This document shows, in pieces, positions 1-8,684 of a stretch of DNA of 64,000 nt. This stretch comes from Pseudopedobacter saltans DSM 12145 (lineage in GTDB: Bacteria > Bacteroidota > Bacteroidia > Sphingobacteriales > Sphingobacteriaceae). Location of the stretch: positions 3,286,001 to 3,350,000 of the forward strand of contig NC_015177.1 of NCBI RefSeq assembly GCF_000190735.1, given 5' to 3'. A model generated the notes under the pieces. The model saw only the letters and a list, made by a program, of their open reading frames with translations. It searched no databases and had not been told where the DNA came from. The translations under genes and the position numbers were made by a program. Within the stretch, counting starts at the first letter, position 1, and each line of letters opens with the position of its first letter.

Positions 1-653
1 GCCATGAGCTCCCCGTCGATAACAACCTGAATAGTGAAAAGCTTATCACTATCTCCTTCCTGGTTTGGAATTAAGTTGAATTGGATTTCTTTGGATAAAC
101 GCTGACACCACTCTATCAGTCGGCTTTTAAAATTAGTTTCGGTAACTTCTAAAGTATGAATATCAACATGGGGGTTTAATATTCTGTTGATTAAGAAATC
201 CTTTGTAAAGTTATAGCCTTTATCCAGATACACTGCTCCTACTAAAGCTTCGAAAGCATCTCCCAGTAAAGAACTTTGTTTGGATGAAATATTAACGGTG
301 GACGGGTCAAACTCAATTAGCTTATTAAAGCCAAGTTTTTTCCCTAACTGGTTGAGGTTTGCTCTGCTTACTATTTTAGAGCGCATTTCGGTCAAAAAAC
401 CTTCATCCTTATAAGGATACATTTTAAACAGAACTTCGGCGACTACGGCTCCTAAAACAGCATCTCCCAGAAACTCTAATCGTTCGTTACTGTTTTTTAC
501 ACCTTTCTTTATACCCAATGCAATAGATTTGTGCCTAAAAGCCATTCTATATAAAGAAAGGTTTCCAGGCACAAATCCTATTAAATTTCTTAAGGCCTTA
601 ACGTAATTACGATCAGGTGAAAGATATAGTTTGTAAATCTTAGAAATAGCCAT
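1..653 (-). CDS. rnc: Ribonuclease III (3' end cut by window edge)
   Basis: Endoribonuclease for double-stranded RNA, acting in rRNA processing and RNA turnover. The frame opens at an ATG read leftwards from 653 and runs to the window edge with no stop, giving about 217 residues of an expected 240-250. The family signature NERLEFLGDAVL lies at residues 56-67, carrying the metal-binding Glu/Asp residues, and the second acidic cluster GDAFEALVGA follows near residue 132. The C-terminal double-stranded-RNA-binding domain is only partly visible. It lies 55 bp downstream of fabF on the same strand, matching the acpP-fabF-rnc order common in Bacteroidota. The identification is secure; only the C-terminus is missing. 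Confidence 0.93.
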   Translation of the reverse strand, partial: MAISKIYKLYLSPDRNYVKALRNLIGFVPGNLSLYRMAFRHKSIALGIKKGVKNSNERLEFLGDAVLGAVVAEVLFKMYPYKDEGFLTEMRSKIVSRANLNQLGKKLGFNKLIEFDPSTVNISSKQSSLLGDAFEALVGAVYLDKGYNFTKDFLINRILNPHVDIHTLEVTETNFKSRLIEWCQRLSKEIQFNLIPNQEGDSDKLFTIQVVIDGELM

Positions 654-708
654 GCAATAAGACGTTTTACAAAATACTATAAGACGCTATACTCCGCAAC
701 GGCTACTC

Positions 709-1962
709 TTAATCCTCATACTTTTTGAAAATTACAGATGCGTTATGGCCGCCAAAACCAAATGTATTGCTTAGCGCTGCATTAACTTCCCTTTTTTGGG
801 CTTCATTGAATGTAAAATTCAATTTAGGATCCAATTCAGGGTCATCGGTAAAGTGATTAATTGTAGGAGGAACGATTCCATTTCTAATCGCAAGGATAGA
901 AGCAATAGACTCTACAGCTCCCGCAGCCCCCAATAAGTGGCCTGTCATAGATTTTGTAGAACTAATGTTCAGATTATATGCTGCTTCTCCGAATAATGAT
1001 AATATAGCTTTAGTTTCGCCAATATCACCCAGCGGAGTAGAGGTTCCGTGAACGTTGATATAATCGATATCGTTTATAGTTAAGCCAGCGTCTTCTAAAG
1101 CAGACTGCATCACCAATTTAGCACCTAAACCTTCGGGATGCGGAGCTGTAATATGATTTGCGTCTGCACTCATACCACCGCCTACGATCTCTGCATAGAT
1201 TTTAGCACCTCTGGCCTTCGCATGCTCTAAGCTTTCTAAAATGATAGTTCCTGCACCTTCTCCCGCAACAAATCCATCTCTGTCTTTGTCAAACGGTCTT
1301 GAAGCCGTAGCCGGATCATCATTTCTTGTAGAAAGTGCATGCATCGCATTAAATCCGCCTATACCGGCTTCATTAATAATCGCTTCCGAACCACCTGATA
1401 CGATAATATCTGCTTTACCTAAACGTATGTAGTTAAAAGCATCAATTAAAGCATTGGTAGACGAAGCACATGCAGAAACACATGCAAAATTTGGCCCACG
1501 TAATCCATATTTCATTGATATATGCCCCGCGGCAATATCAATAATCATCTTTGGGATGAAGAATGGATTGTACCTTGGGGTACCATCTCCTTGCGCAAAG
1601 TTTGTAACTTCATCAAGAAAAGTTTTTAAACCACCAATACCTGCACCCCAGATTACTCCGATACGGTTGGTATTTAGTTTCTCAAAATCTAATCCTGCAT
1701 CTTTAACCGCCTCGTCTGTACTAACTAAAGCGTATTGCACAAACGGATCTAATTTACGGGCTTCCTTTTTGTCTAGAAAATTCTCAGCCACAAAGTTCTT
1801 GACCTCGCAAGCGAACTTTGTCTTAAACTTTTCTGTATCAAAACGAGTAATAGGAGCAGCACCGCTTACTCCATTGATTAAACCGTTCCAGTATTCTTCG
1901 ACAGTATTACCAATTGGGGTAAGCGCACCTAGTCCTGTTACTACAACTCTTTTAAGCTCCAT
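709..1962 (-). CDS. fabF: 3-oxoacyl-[acyl-carrier-protein] synthase II
   Basis: Condensing enzyme of type II fatty acid synthesis: it joins malonyl-ACP to a growing acyl-ACP in the cytoplasm. At 417 residues it has the usual family length. The thiolase-fold catalytic triad is visible: Cys165 in CVSACASST, His305 in VHGTSTPLGD and His342 in MTGHLLGAAG. The start ATG is 19 bp after the acpP stop, so the two are almost certainly cotranscribed and the enzyme sits next to its own carrier protein. Nothing in the sequence looks aberrant. FabB is the main alternative within the family, but the length and the acpP linkage favour FabF. Confidence 0.96.
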   Translation of the reverse strand: MELKRVVVTGLGALTPIGNTVEEYWNGLINGVSGAAPITRFDTEKFKTKFACEVKNFVAENFLDKKEARKLDPFVQYALVSTDEAVKDAGLDFEKLNTNRIGVIWGAGIGGLKTFLDEVTNFAQGDGTPRYNPFFIPKMIIDIAAGHISMKYGLRGPNFACVSACASSTNALIDAFNYIRLGKADIIVSGGSEAIINEAGIGGFNAMHALSTRNDDPATASRPFDKDRDGFVAGEGAGTIILESLEHAKARGAKIYAEIVGGGMSADANHITAPHPEGLGAKLVMQSALEDAGLTINDIDYINVHGTSTPLGDIGETKAILSLFGEAAYNLNISSTKSMTGHLLGAAGAVESIASILAIRNGIVPPTINHFTDDPELDPKLNFTFNEAQKREVNAALSNTFGFGGHNASVIFKKYED

Positions 1963-1981
1963 CTATTCGGTTAAGAGTTAA

Positions 1982-2218
1982 TTACTTTACGTTTTTTTCT
2001 AAATAAGAGATAGCTTGACCTACAGTGCTGATAGTTTCAGCCTGATCGTCTGGAATAGCCACGTTGAATTCTTTCTCAAATTCCATGATCAACTCAACAG
2101 TGTCTAATGAGTCAGCACCAAGATCGTTGGTGAAAGATGCCTCTGGTGTAACCTCATTTTCGTCAACACCCAATTTTTCAACGATGATTGCTTTTACTCT
2201 TGAAGCGATATCAGACAT
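1982..2218 (-). CDS. acpP: Acyl carrier protein
   Basis: A small acidic four-helix protein of 78 residues that carries acyl intermediates on a phosphopantetheine arm during fatty acid and lipid A synthesis. The attachment site is Ser37 in the motif [10 protein letters not shown], and the C-terminal half ([16 protein letters not shown]) is the classic ACP helix II/III segment. It is the first gene of the acpP-fabF-rnc run. A TTTCTTTG-like element on the minus strand near 2256 may be the -7 promoter box, though it lacks the TA half of the consensus. Family assignment is certain. Confidence 0.97.
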   Translation of the reverse strand: MSDIASRVKAIIVEKLGVDENEVTPEASFTNDLGADSLDTVELIMEFEKEFNVAIPDDQAETISTVGQAISYLEKNVK

Positions 2219-2299
2219 AATACTTTAATTTTTATGGTTAATTAATTCTGTGCAAAGAAAAATAAATTCTATTAAATATCAAACCTTTTTGTTTTTCCC

Positions 2300-2307
2300 T
2301 AACTTTG
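2300..2307 (+). promoter_or_regulatory. Bacteroidota -7 box for the IPExxxVDY gene
   Basis: TAACTTTG matches the Bacteroidota -7 consensus TAnnTTTG and lies 55 bp before the TTG start of the downstream gene. No convincing TTG -33 element is visible at the usual distance, so this is a half-supported promoter. Confidence 0.45.
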
Positions 2308-2362
2308 AAATCAACACAAAGTAGCCTAAAAAGTTTAGTGTACGAATTTAATCTTTATTATT

Positions 2363-2779
2363 TTGAATAAGAAATTTTTAAAGCTGGAACTTGATTTTGA
2401 TTTCATTTTACTCTCAATAACCTCACAATTAAGGGATTACAGGTTGTGCCATTATATCAATAAAGCTTTGGATTTTAACTTTGAAAAGGTTGATGACCAT
2501 GAAATTACTTTTGTTGGTCAATCACCAAAATTTTACTCTAAATATCTTTATTATATAGAAGAAGTCACCCCTTTTTACTATTTAATCTCCAACAAAGGCT
2601 CTGATGGATATCTGATTCCGGAGTTAAAAGGCTCTGATTACTTCGTAATTATCAAGGATTTTATAGATGATGAAGACCTTCAATATTTTATACAAACCGC
2701 AAGAAACATTCCGGATATACAGGCTATAGTTGAACTTGACCCTACAAAGTTAAAATCGAAAGAAAATCTGATTTTTTAA
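2363..2779 (+). CDS. IPExxxVDY family protein (function unknown)
   Basis: A 138-residue soluble protein with no signal peptide or membrane segment. The name-giving motif of this Bacteroidota family appears as LIPELKGSDY near residue 86, with Asp in place of the Val. Its function is not established. The frame starts with TTG (AAT AAG AAA follow); no in-frame ATG is seen in the first tens of codons, so a TTG start is the simplest reading. It lies between the divergent acpP-fabF-rnc unit and pyk, a neighbourhood I recall as conserved in Bacteroidota, which hints at a housekeeping role. A bacterial protein-arginine or carrier function would be a guess and is not claimed. Confidence 0.8.
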   Translation: MNKKFLKLELDFDFILLSITSQLRDYRLCHYINKALDFNFEKVDDHEITFVGQSPKFYSKYLYYIEEVTPFYYLISNKGSDGYLIPELKGSDYFVIIKDFIDDEDLQYFIQTARNIPDIQAIVELDPTKLKSKENLIF

Positions 2780-2789
2780 CTTTTTAAAC

Positions 2790-2820
2790 TTGGCTTCGTG
2801 TAAAAAATACACTATTTTTG
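2790..2820 (+). promoter_or_regulatory. Promoter of pyk with inverted repeat in the spacer
   Basis: A TTGG -33 element at 2790-2793 is followed 20 bp later by TATTTTTG at 2813-2820, a full Bacteroidota promoter (TTG-N19-23-TAnnTTTG). Between the two boxes lies a perfect inverted repeat, GTGTA-5 nt-TACAC (2798-2812), which could be an operator. The implied 5' leader to the pyk ATG is about 120 nt. Confidence 0.65.
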
Positions 2821-2945
2821 GACTGCAATTTTGGATAGCTATAAATTGACAAGAACCAGAGGTTATTCAGAAAGAATATTTATTTTTATCGATTGAAAGA
2901 AATAAAGCATTTGTTTCGGCCTCTATTTAAAATACGAAAATTCGA

Positions 2946-4376
2946 ATGAAAATCCCTCAAAAAAGAACAAAAATCGTAGCTACTTTAGGTCCTGCTACAT
3001 CTAATAAAGACGTTTTATTATCATTGATTAAGAGTGGTGTAGACGTTTGCCGCTTGAATTTTTCTCATGGTAAACAAGAAGATCACCAAAAAGTAATTGA
3101 TATCATCCGCGAGATTAACAACAAATACAAAACAAATGTTGGTATTCTTGCCGATCTTCAAGGTCCAAAAATTAGAATTGGACAAGTGAAAGAAGGTGGA
3201 ATAAACCTGATTAATGGCACTCAAATAAAAATCACCACCAATGAGTGCATTGGAGATGACAGCCAAATCTATATTACTTACCCCGCATTTCCGCAGGATG
3301 TAAAGGCTGGGGAAGTGATTTTATTAGATGACGGAAAACTTCAGATGCGTGTGATTGAGACCAACAGAAAAGACACCGTAATTTGCGAGGTTGTACACGG
3401 CGGTATTCTTACCAGCAGAAAAGGTGTTAATCTTCCGAACACAAAAGTTTCTATTCCTTCTCTAACTGAAGAAGATTTAGTAAATCTTGATTTTGCTTTA
3501 GCTAACGACGTAGAATGGATTGGCCTTTCTTTCGTAAGAAAATCTGAAGACATTATCGATTTAAAAAGAATCATCAGCCGCAGCGGAAAAACTTCAAGAG
3601 TAATTGCTAAAATCGAAAAGCCAGAAGCCATCGATAACATAGATTCAATTATTGCCGTTACTGATGGGGTAATGGTTGCTCGTGGTGACCTGGGAGTTGA
3701 GTGTCCAATGCAGGAGGTTCCTGTACTGCAAAAAATGATTATTCAAAAATGTAGTAAGGCTTCAAAACCAGTAATTGTTGCAACTCAAATGCTTGAGAGT
3801 ATGATCACAACTCCTCGACCAACCAGAGCTGAGGTGAATGACGTTGCTAACTCTGTTTTAGATGGAGCTGATGCGGTGATGCTAAGCGGTGAAACTTCCG
3901 TAGGAGAGTTCCCTCAGATTGTTATCGAAACAATGAGCAACATTATTACTCATGTAGAGAATACCTCTTATCCTTATTACAAAACAAAAGAATTGGATGA
4001 GAACTGTCCTACATACATGGCTGATGCCGTTTGTAGTTCTGCAGTTTTCTTAGCAGACAAAACTAAAGCGGCTGGAATTATTGCCATGACATCTTCTGGT
4101 TATACGGCATTTCAAATCTCGAGTCAAAGACCTAAAGCCAATACTTATATATTTACTTCTAACAGGAACTTATTAAATACACTAAGTTTATTATGGGGTG
4201 TTAGAGGTTTTTATTATGATAAATTTGACAGTACAGATAAGACCATTAGTGAGGTTAATAATATCCTGAAAGCTGAAAAATTAGTTGAATCAGGAGACGT
4301 AGTAATCAACACGGCATCTATTCCAATCCAGAAGAAAGGAAAAACCAATATGATTAAGGTAAATATTATCGACTAA
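2946..4376 (+). CDS. pyk: Pyruvate kinase
   Basis: Last step of glycolysis: phosphoenolpyruvate plus ADP to pyruvate plus ATP, in the cytoplasm. 476 residues, normal for a bacterial enzyme. The TIM-barrel active site is visible: the N-terminal KIVATLGPAT, the catalytic lysine region VIAKIEKPEAIDN, and the metal and substrate motif MVARGDLGVE, followed by ATQMLESM and MLSGETSVGEFP. The C-terminal regulatory domain spans roughly residues 350-476. It is preceded by a good promoter with a long leader and closed by a strong intrinsic terminator, so it is probably monocistronic. Confidence 0.97.
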   Translation: MKIPQKRTKIVATLGPATSNKDVLLSLIKSGVDVCRLNFSHGKQEDHQKVIDIIREINNKYKTNVGILADLQGPKIRIGQVKEGGINLINGTQIKITTNECIGDDSQIYITYPAFPQDVKAGEVILLDDGKLQMRVIETNRKDTVICEVVHGGILTSRKGVNLPNTKVSIPSLTEEDLVNLDFALANDVEWIGLSFVRKSEDIIDLKRIISRSGKTSRVIAKIEKPEAIDNIDSIIAVTDGVMVARGDLGVECPMQEVPVLQKMIIQKCSKASKPVIVATQMLESMITTPRPTRAEVNDVANSVLDGADAVMLSGETSVGEFPQIVIETMSNIITHVENTSYPYYKTKELDENCPTYMADAVCSSAVFLADKTKAAGIIAMTSSGYTAFQISSQRPKANTYIFTSNRNLLNTLSLLWGVRGFYYDKFDSTDKTISEVNNILKAEKLVESGDVVINTASIPIQKKGKTNMIKVNIID

Positions 4377-4403
4377 CTTGCTGGTTTATAATTATTTTCA
4401 AAT

Positions 4404-4436
4404 AAAAAAACCATCTTTCAACAAGATGGTTTTTTT
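4404..4436 (+). terminator. Intrinsic terminator of pyk
   Basis: A 7-bp stem CCATCTT/AAGATGG with a 5-nt loop is flanked by seven A residues on the left and seven T residues on the right, so it can work in both directions. It begins 27 bp after the pyk stop codon. Confidence 0.9.
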
Positions 4437-4474
4437 ATTTATATTGGCTGTGTTACACCTATTAACTTTTTTGG

Positions 4475-6097
4475 ATGCATAATATGAGAGACAATGTTCC
4501 GACAAGAATTGCCTTATATTACTTTTTCATTAGTTTTATATGGATTCTTCTGAGTGCTTTTTCCCTCAAATACTTTTTCAAAGGTATTCCCGAGAATACA
4601 ATCTTATATATTGAAATTGCAAAAGGAGTAGCTTTCATTGCCGCAACCTATTTTTTACTTTATAAGCTAATAATCAACTATACAAACCGCCTGAAAAAAT
4701 CAGAAGAAAAATACAACGACATGTTCGAATATAATCCTAATCCGATGTGGATATATGATTTGAAATCGTATATGTTTCTGGATGTAAATATTGCAGCTAT
4801 CAGAAAGTACGGGTATAACCGGGATGAATTTCTAAACATGACTATTTATGATATTCGACCGGAAGAGGAGGCTAATAGATTGAGAGAGTACACTGCAAAC
4901 AAGATCCATATTGGAAACACTTTGCCTCAACTGTGGAAACACAAATTGAAAAACGGAAACATAATTATCGCAAATATTATTTCGCATGATATTGTTTTTA
5001 ATAAAAAGCCTGCAAAACTGGTTCTTTCCCTGGATGTAACAGAGAAGGAACCTTACGAAAGGGAACTGGAAAAACAACAGCAGGTATTAAAACAAATCAA
5101 TACAGACTTAAACAAGAATCTGGTTCAACTAAAAATAAATGAGAACAAACTGAAGTACACACAAAAAGCTGCTAAAATAGCGGGATGGTCTTATAATTTG
5201 GAGCGCAACACATTCAATTTTGATTATGAGTTTTACGAGCTTTCTAAAATAGATGACTTAAGAGGAAGCTCTTTGGATTTGAATGAGTTCTTGAAATTTA
5301 TACATCCAGAAGACGAATCTTCATTCTTAAATTTCTTAAACAAGGTAAAAACAGAGAGAATCACTCAGGAATGCATTTTAAGAATCAAATCAGCAGCTGA
5401 ATGGAACTTTATTAAATTCGAAGCATCTCTTCACCTTGATCTTTCAGAATGCAGCAAATCTATTAAAGGCTTTATACAGGATATTGATGAGCTTACCAAG
5501 ATCAATATTGAAAATAAAAGGTTAGCGGAAATAATTAACAAAATAAAAAACCTCATTGTCATAACAAACAAGGATTCTGTTATCGAATGGGCTAATGCAG
5601 CATTTTACGAAACTACCGAATACTCACGAAAAGAAACGATTGGCAAAGTTCCCTGGGATTTAATTAAAGTTCCAGACAGTAGCTTAGAAATGGTAAAAGT
5701 AATAAAGGATGCGGTTAACAACAGGCAGGAATTCTGTATAGAGATTGAGAATATTTCTAAAAATGGCAGATGTTATTGGTTACAGATTGATGGCAGCCCA
5801 ATATATGACGAGAATGGCTGTTATGCCGGATACATATCCATAGAACATGAAATTACGGAACGCAGGTTAAAAGAAGCCAAGATAAGGGAGCAGAACAAGC
5901 TATTGGACAAAACAGCATGGATAAGTTCTCATCAGATGCGAAAACCTTTGGCTTCCATTCTCGGGATTATCGAATTGATGAAATATGCAAAAAGTGAATC
6001 AGAAATTAAAGAATATATTCAACTACTGGAAGTTTGCGGTAACGAATTGGATCAATATATAAAAGATTCCGTTACCTTAATTGAATCAAACGTTTAG
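4475..6097 (+). CDS. Membrane PAS-domain protein with histidine phospho-acceptor helix but no ATPase domain
   Basis: Two membrane segments (about residues 13-35 and 44-68) are followed by three PAS-type domains (about 79-190, 220-345 and 355-470) and then a short dimerisation/phospho-acceptor-like segment with ISSHQMRKPLASILG, candidate His486. The protein stops at residue 540, before any HATPase_c domain: no N-box, G1 or G2 motif is present. It resembles a sensor histidine kinase that has lost its catalytic domain. It could be phosphorylated by another kinase, act as a phosphatase partner, or signal by dimerisation. Its TAG stop overlaps the convergent dapF stop by 4 bp, so no downstream kinase fragment can lie in the same frame. 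ATG at 4484 is an alternative start. Confidence 0.78.
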   Translation: MHNMRDNVPTRIALYYFFISFIWILLSAFSLKYFFKGIPENTILYIEIAKGVAFIAATYFLLYKLIINYTNRLKKSEEKYNDMFEYNPNPMWIYDLKSYMFLDVNIAAIRKYGYNRDEFLNMTIYDIRPEEEANRLREYTANKIHIGNTLPQLWKHKLKNGNIIIANIISHDIVFNKKPAKLVLSLDVTEKEPYERELEKQQQVLKQINTDLNKNLVQLKINENKLKYTQKAAKIAGWSYNLERNTFNFDYEFYELSKIDDLRGSSLDLNEFLKFIHPEDESSFLNFLNKVKTERITQECILRIKSAAEWNFIKFEASLHLDLSECSKSIKGFIQDIDELTKINIENKRLAEIINKIKNLIVITNKDSVIEWANAAFYETTEYSRKETIGKVPWDLIKVPDSSLEMVKVIKDAVNNRQEFCIEIENISKNGRCYWLQIDGSPIYDENGCYAGYISIEHEITERRLKEAKIREQNKLLDKTAWISSHQMRKPLASILGIIELMKYAKSESEIKEYIQLLEVCGNELDQYIKDSVTLIESNV

Positions 6098-6894
6098 TAT
6101 CCAAAGTCTGCCAGATCAAGCTCTCCCTCAAATACCTTTTTTGCCGGGCCCTCTAAAAAGATATCTTCATATTTCTCTCCATCGTATTTGAATCGAATAT
6201 TTAGATTCCCCCCTAACACTTTTACTGGCGTAGATATTTCTCCTGTTCTATTTTGATATTTAGCCATCGCTAAAGCCACGGCCGTAACACCGGTACCACA
6301 GGCGTAGGTTTCGTCCTCAACTCCTCTCTCGTATGTCCTTACAAATAAATGATCCCCTTCATCTTCCACAAAATTCACGTTGATGCCCTGTGCCTTATAA
6401 GTATCATTATATCTGACTTTCCTGCCCTCTTCATACATATCTACATTTTGCAAATCATCTACAAGCCTTACATAATGAGGTGACCCTGTATTTAAAACAT
6501 AATCTTCTCCATCTTTTTTTATCACATCAACGTTTATCATTTGCAAGCTAACCCAGTCACCGGAATCAGAAACTTTGGCATAATGCGGACCATCCACTGC
6601 CAAAAAGTCCGTTTCCGAATCTATAACTTTCAGGTATTTTGCAAAGGCAACAATGCACCGTCCTCCATTGCCACACATACTACTCGGCTGACCATCAGAA
6701 TTATAGTAAACCATTTCAAAATCATATCCGTCTTTTTGCTGAAGAAACATCATTCCATCGCCTCCGACACCAAATCTCCTATTACATATTCCTTCTATTA
6801 AAGCAGGATTACGATGATCCACTTCATTTTCTCTGTTGTCAACGATGATAAAATCGTTTCCGGCTCCCTGGTATTTATAGAACTTTAATTTCAT
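6094..6894 (-). CDS. dapF: Diaminopimelate epimerase
   Basis: Converts LL- to meso-diaminopimelate for lysine and peptidoglycan synthesis, without a cofactor. The start at MKLKFYKYQGAGNDF is chosen because this is the conserved family N-terminus; the open frame extends 14 codons further upstream but that part has no family features. Both catalytic cysteines are visible: Cys74 in SSMCGNGGRC and Cys199 in YACGTGVTA. Length is 266 residues. It is convergent with the PAS protein, with the two stop codons overlapping, and divergent from the DegP-like gene. Confidence 0.95.
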   Translation of the reverse strand: MKLKFYKYQGAGNDFIIVDNRENEVDHRNPALIEGICNRRFGVGGDGMMFLQQKDGYDFEMVYYNSDGQPSSMCGNGGRCIVAFAKYLKVIDSETDFLAVDGPHYAKVSDSGDWVSLQMINVDVIKKDGEDYVLNTGSPHYVRLVDDLQNVDMYEEGRKVRYNDTYKAQGINVNFVEDEGDHLFVRTYERGVEDETYACGTGVTAVALAMAKYQNRTGEISTPVKVLGGNLNIRFKYDGEKYEDIFLEGPAKKVFEGELDLADFGY

Positions 6895-6942
6895 ATATTG
6901 TAATGCAAAATTCGGTAATATAGTTGTCGCCTGCAAATCGAC

Positions 6943-6959
6943 AAGTAATTTAATTACTT
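6943..6959. promoter_or_regulatory. Palindrome in the dapF/degP divergent region
   Basis: Perfect inverted repeat with arms AAGTAATT/AATTACTT around one central T, about 50 bp upstream of the dapF start. Its position fits an operator for dapF, but AT-rich palindromes also arise by chance. Confidence 0.35.
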
Positions 6960-6991
6960 AATTTTGAATTTAATAATTAACATTTTTTAAC

Positions 6992-7009
6992 TATGTTATT
7001 CATAACATA
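6992..7009. promoter_or_regulatory. Palindrome just upstream of the degP promoter
   Basis: Perfect 8-bp arms TATGTTAT/ATAACATA with a 2-nt spacer end 3 bp before the -33 element of the DegP-like gene. That is where an activator would bind, so a stress regulator site is a reasonable guess. Confidence 0.4.
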
Positions 7010-7012
7010 TAC

Positions 7013-7044
7013 TTGCTAATCACGTCTTAATGGTATTATTTTTG
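7013..7044 (+). promoter_or_regulatory. Promoter of the DegP-like protease gene
   Basis: TTG at 7013-7015 and TATTTTTG at 7037-7044 with 21 bp between them match the Bacteroidota sigma-A promoter. The ATG follows 45 bp downstream. Confidence 0.65.
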
Positions 7045-7089
7045 AAATTAAGAGATTAGTATTTTATAGAAGTTTTAAAAAGTAATCAA

Positions 7090-8631
7090 ATGAAGAATAT
7101 GAAGACAATTGGCCTAACCTTGCTCACCGCCTTTATTGGTGGCGCGGTGGCAATAGGCGCTTACAAATTATTTGAAGATAAATCGATCGGGAATTTAAGC
7201 TTGGATGAGAGACAGAAGGTTTATTTTGCAAACAACCCTTCAAAAATTGTCTCTTCAGCAGGTGCCTTAGATTTCACAGCCGCAGCTGCAGCTGTTTCTC
7301 CGGGCGTTGTTCATGTTAGAACTACATACAATAGAAACAATGCTTCCTCTGGTCGGGGAGGTGGCGATCCTTTTGGCGATATGTTCGAGGATTTCTTTGG
7401 AAGAAGGGTGAGACCTCAATCAAACACTCCTTCTATGGGTAAAGGCTCTGGTGTTATTGTTACGGATGACGGATATATTATGACTAACAATCACGTTGTT
7501 GATAATGCTGATAAAATTGAAGTTATCCTTACAGACAAAAGAGTACTTTCCGCTAAAGTAATCGGTAAAGATAAAATGACGGATCTTGCTTTGATAAAGG
7601 TCGAGGCAAACAATCTTCCCGTTGTTAAATTGGGGAACTCGGACGACGTTAAGGTTGGAGAATGGGTATTGGCTGTAGGTTATCCTCTAACATTGGAATC
7701 TACGGTTACTGCTGGTATTGTGAGTGCAAAATCCCGCCAGATAGGCATCCTTGCTCAAGACAACATAGATCCTAATAATTACGATCCGGAAAACCCGCCA
7801 GCTTCGTCATCAATAGAATCATTTATACAAACTGATGCTGTTATTAACAGAGGTAATAGTGGAGGAGCATTGGTAAACGCTAACGGAGAATTGATCGGTA
7901 TCAATTCTGCTATCGCTTCGCAATCTGGCGTATATGAGGGCTACGGGTTCGCGATCCCTGTTAATCTGGCAAAAAAAGTAATGGACGATTTTATCAAATT
8001 TGGCGAAGTTAAACGTGGTTATATAGGCGTTACTTTCCAGGAACTAAATTCTGATGTTGCTAAGCAGTTAAACTTGAAAGAGATTAACGGCCTCTATGTA
8101 AATTCGACTGTTGATGGTGGTGCCGCAGCGGCTGCAGGAATTAAAAAAGGTGATATCATCAAGAAATTAAATGGTGAAGATGCTTTAACATCTGCTGAAT
8201 TACAGGAAAGAATTGGCAGAATGAGACCGGGCGACAAAGTTAACCTTACTGTTTTAAGAGATGGTAGTTTGAAAAACTTCACTTTAACATTAAAAGGTGC
8301 TTCTGAAACAAAAGGTGCTTCATCCAGCTCTTCAGCTGAAGCTTCTGATATATTGAACAGTCTGGGAGCAACATTTACACCGGTTAAAGATGCCACCAAA
8401 AAACGTTTAGGTATTTCATCCGGCGTGGAAGTGACCTCTGTTGCGGCTGGTAAATTATTTGACATGTATGAGGTTCCTAGAGGAACAGTAATTACCAGTA
8501 TAAATGGTAGAAGTGTAAATAACATGGATCAAGTAAATGCCGCCTTATCTTCTACAAAAGGCAATATGCTTTCTTTCCAAGGCATTGGCCCGGATGGAGG
8601 ACAGTTTAGATTTACTTTCCCTATCAAATAA
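7090..8631 (+). CDS. Do/DegP-type periplasmic serine endoprotease
   Basis: A periplasmic HtrA-family protease and chaperone that degrades misfolded envelope proteins. One N-terminal membrane anchor or uncleaved signal (residues 6-26) is followed by a trypsin-like domain with the catalytic triad His135 (TNNHVVD), Asp165 (TDLALI) and Ser257 (GNSGGALV). Two PDZ domains follow (about 315-400 and 425-510), separated by a serine-rich linker. 513 residues is the usual length in this phylum. The palindrome upstream suggests regulated expression. DegQ or DegP cannot be separated by sequence alone. Confidence 0.93.
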   Translation: MKNMKTIGLTLLTAFIGGAVAIGAYKLFEDKSIGNLSLDERQKVYFANNPSKIVSSAGALDFTAAAAAVSPGVVHVRTTYNRNNASSGRGGGDPFGDMFEDFFGRRVRPQSNTPSMGKGSGVIVTDDGYIMTNNHVVDNADKIEVILTDKRVLSAKVIGKDKMTDLALIKVEANNLPVVKLGNSDDVKVGEWVLAVGYPLTLESTVTAGIVSAKSRQIGILAQDNIDPNNYDPENPPASSSIESFIQTDAVINRGNSGGALVNANGELIGINSAIASQSGVYEGYGFAIPVNLAKKVMDDFIKFGEVKRGYIGVTFQELNSDVAKQLNLKEINGLYVNSTVDGGAAAAAGIKKGDIIKKLNGEDALTSAELQERIGRMRPGDKVNLTVLRDGSLKNFTLTLKGASETKGASSSSSAEASDILNSLGATFTPVKDATKKRLGISSGVEVTSVAAGKLFDMYEVPRGTVITSINGRSVNNMDQVNAALSSTKGNMLSFQGIGPDGGQFRFTFPIK

Positions 8632-8653
8632 AAGCTAGGTAAAACGTTTAGAT

Positions 8654-8683
8654 AAAAAAGGTGCGAAAAATCGCACCTTTTTT
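8654..8683 (+). terminator. Intrinsic terminator of the DegP-like gene
   Basis: Perfect stem GGTGCGA/TCGCACC with an AAAA loop, extended by six A/T pairs and ending in a T run. It starts 23 bp after the stop codon. Confidence 0.92.
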
Positions 8684-8684
8684 G

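Noticed and set aside
1454-1981. Open frame of 175 codons opposite fabF
   Set aside because: Lies wholly antisense to a clear gene, with no family motif and skewed composition.
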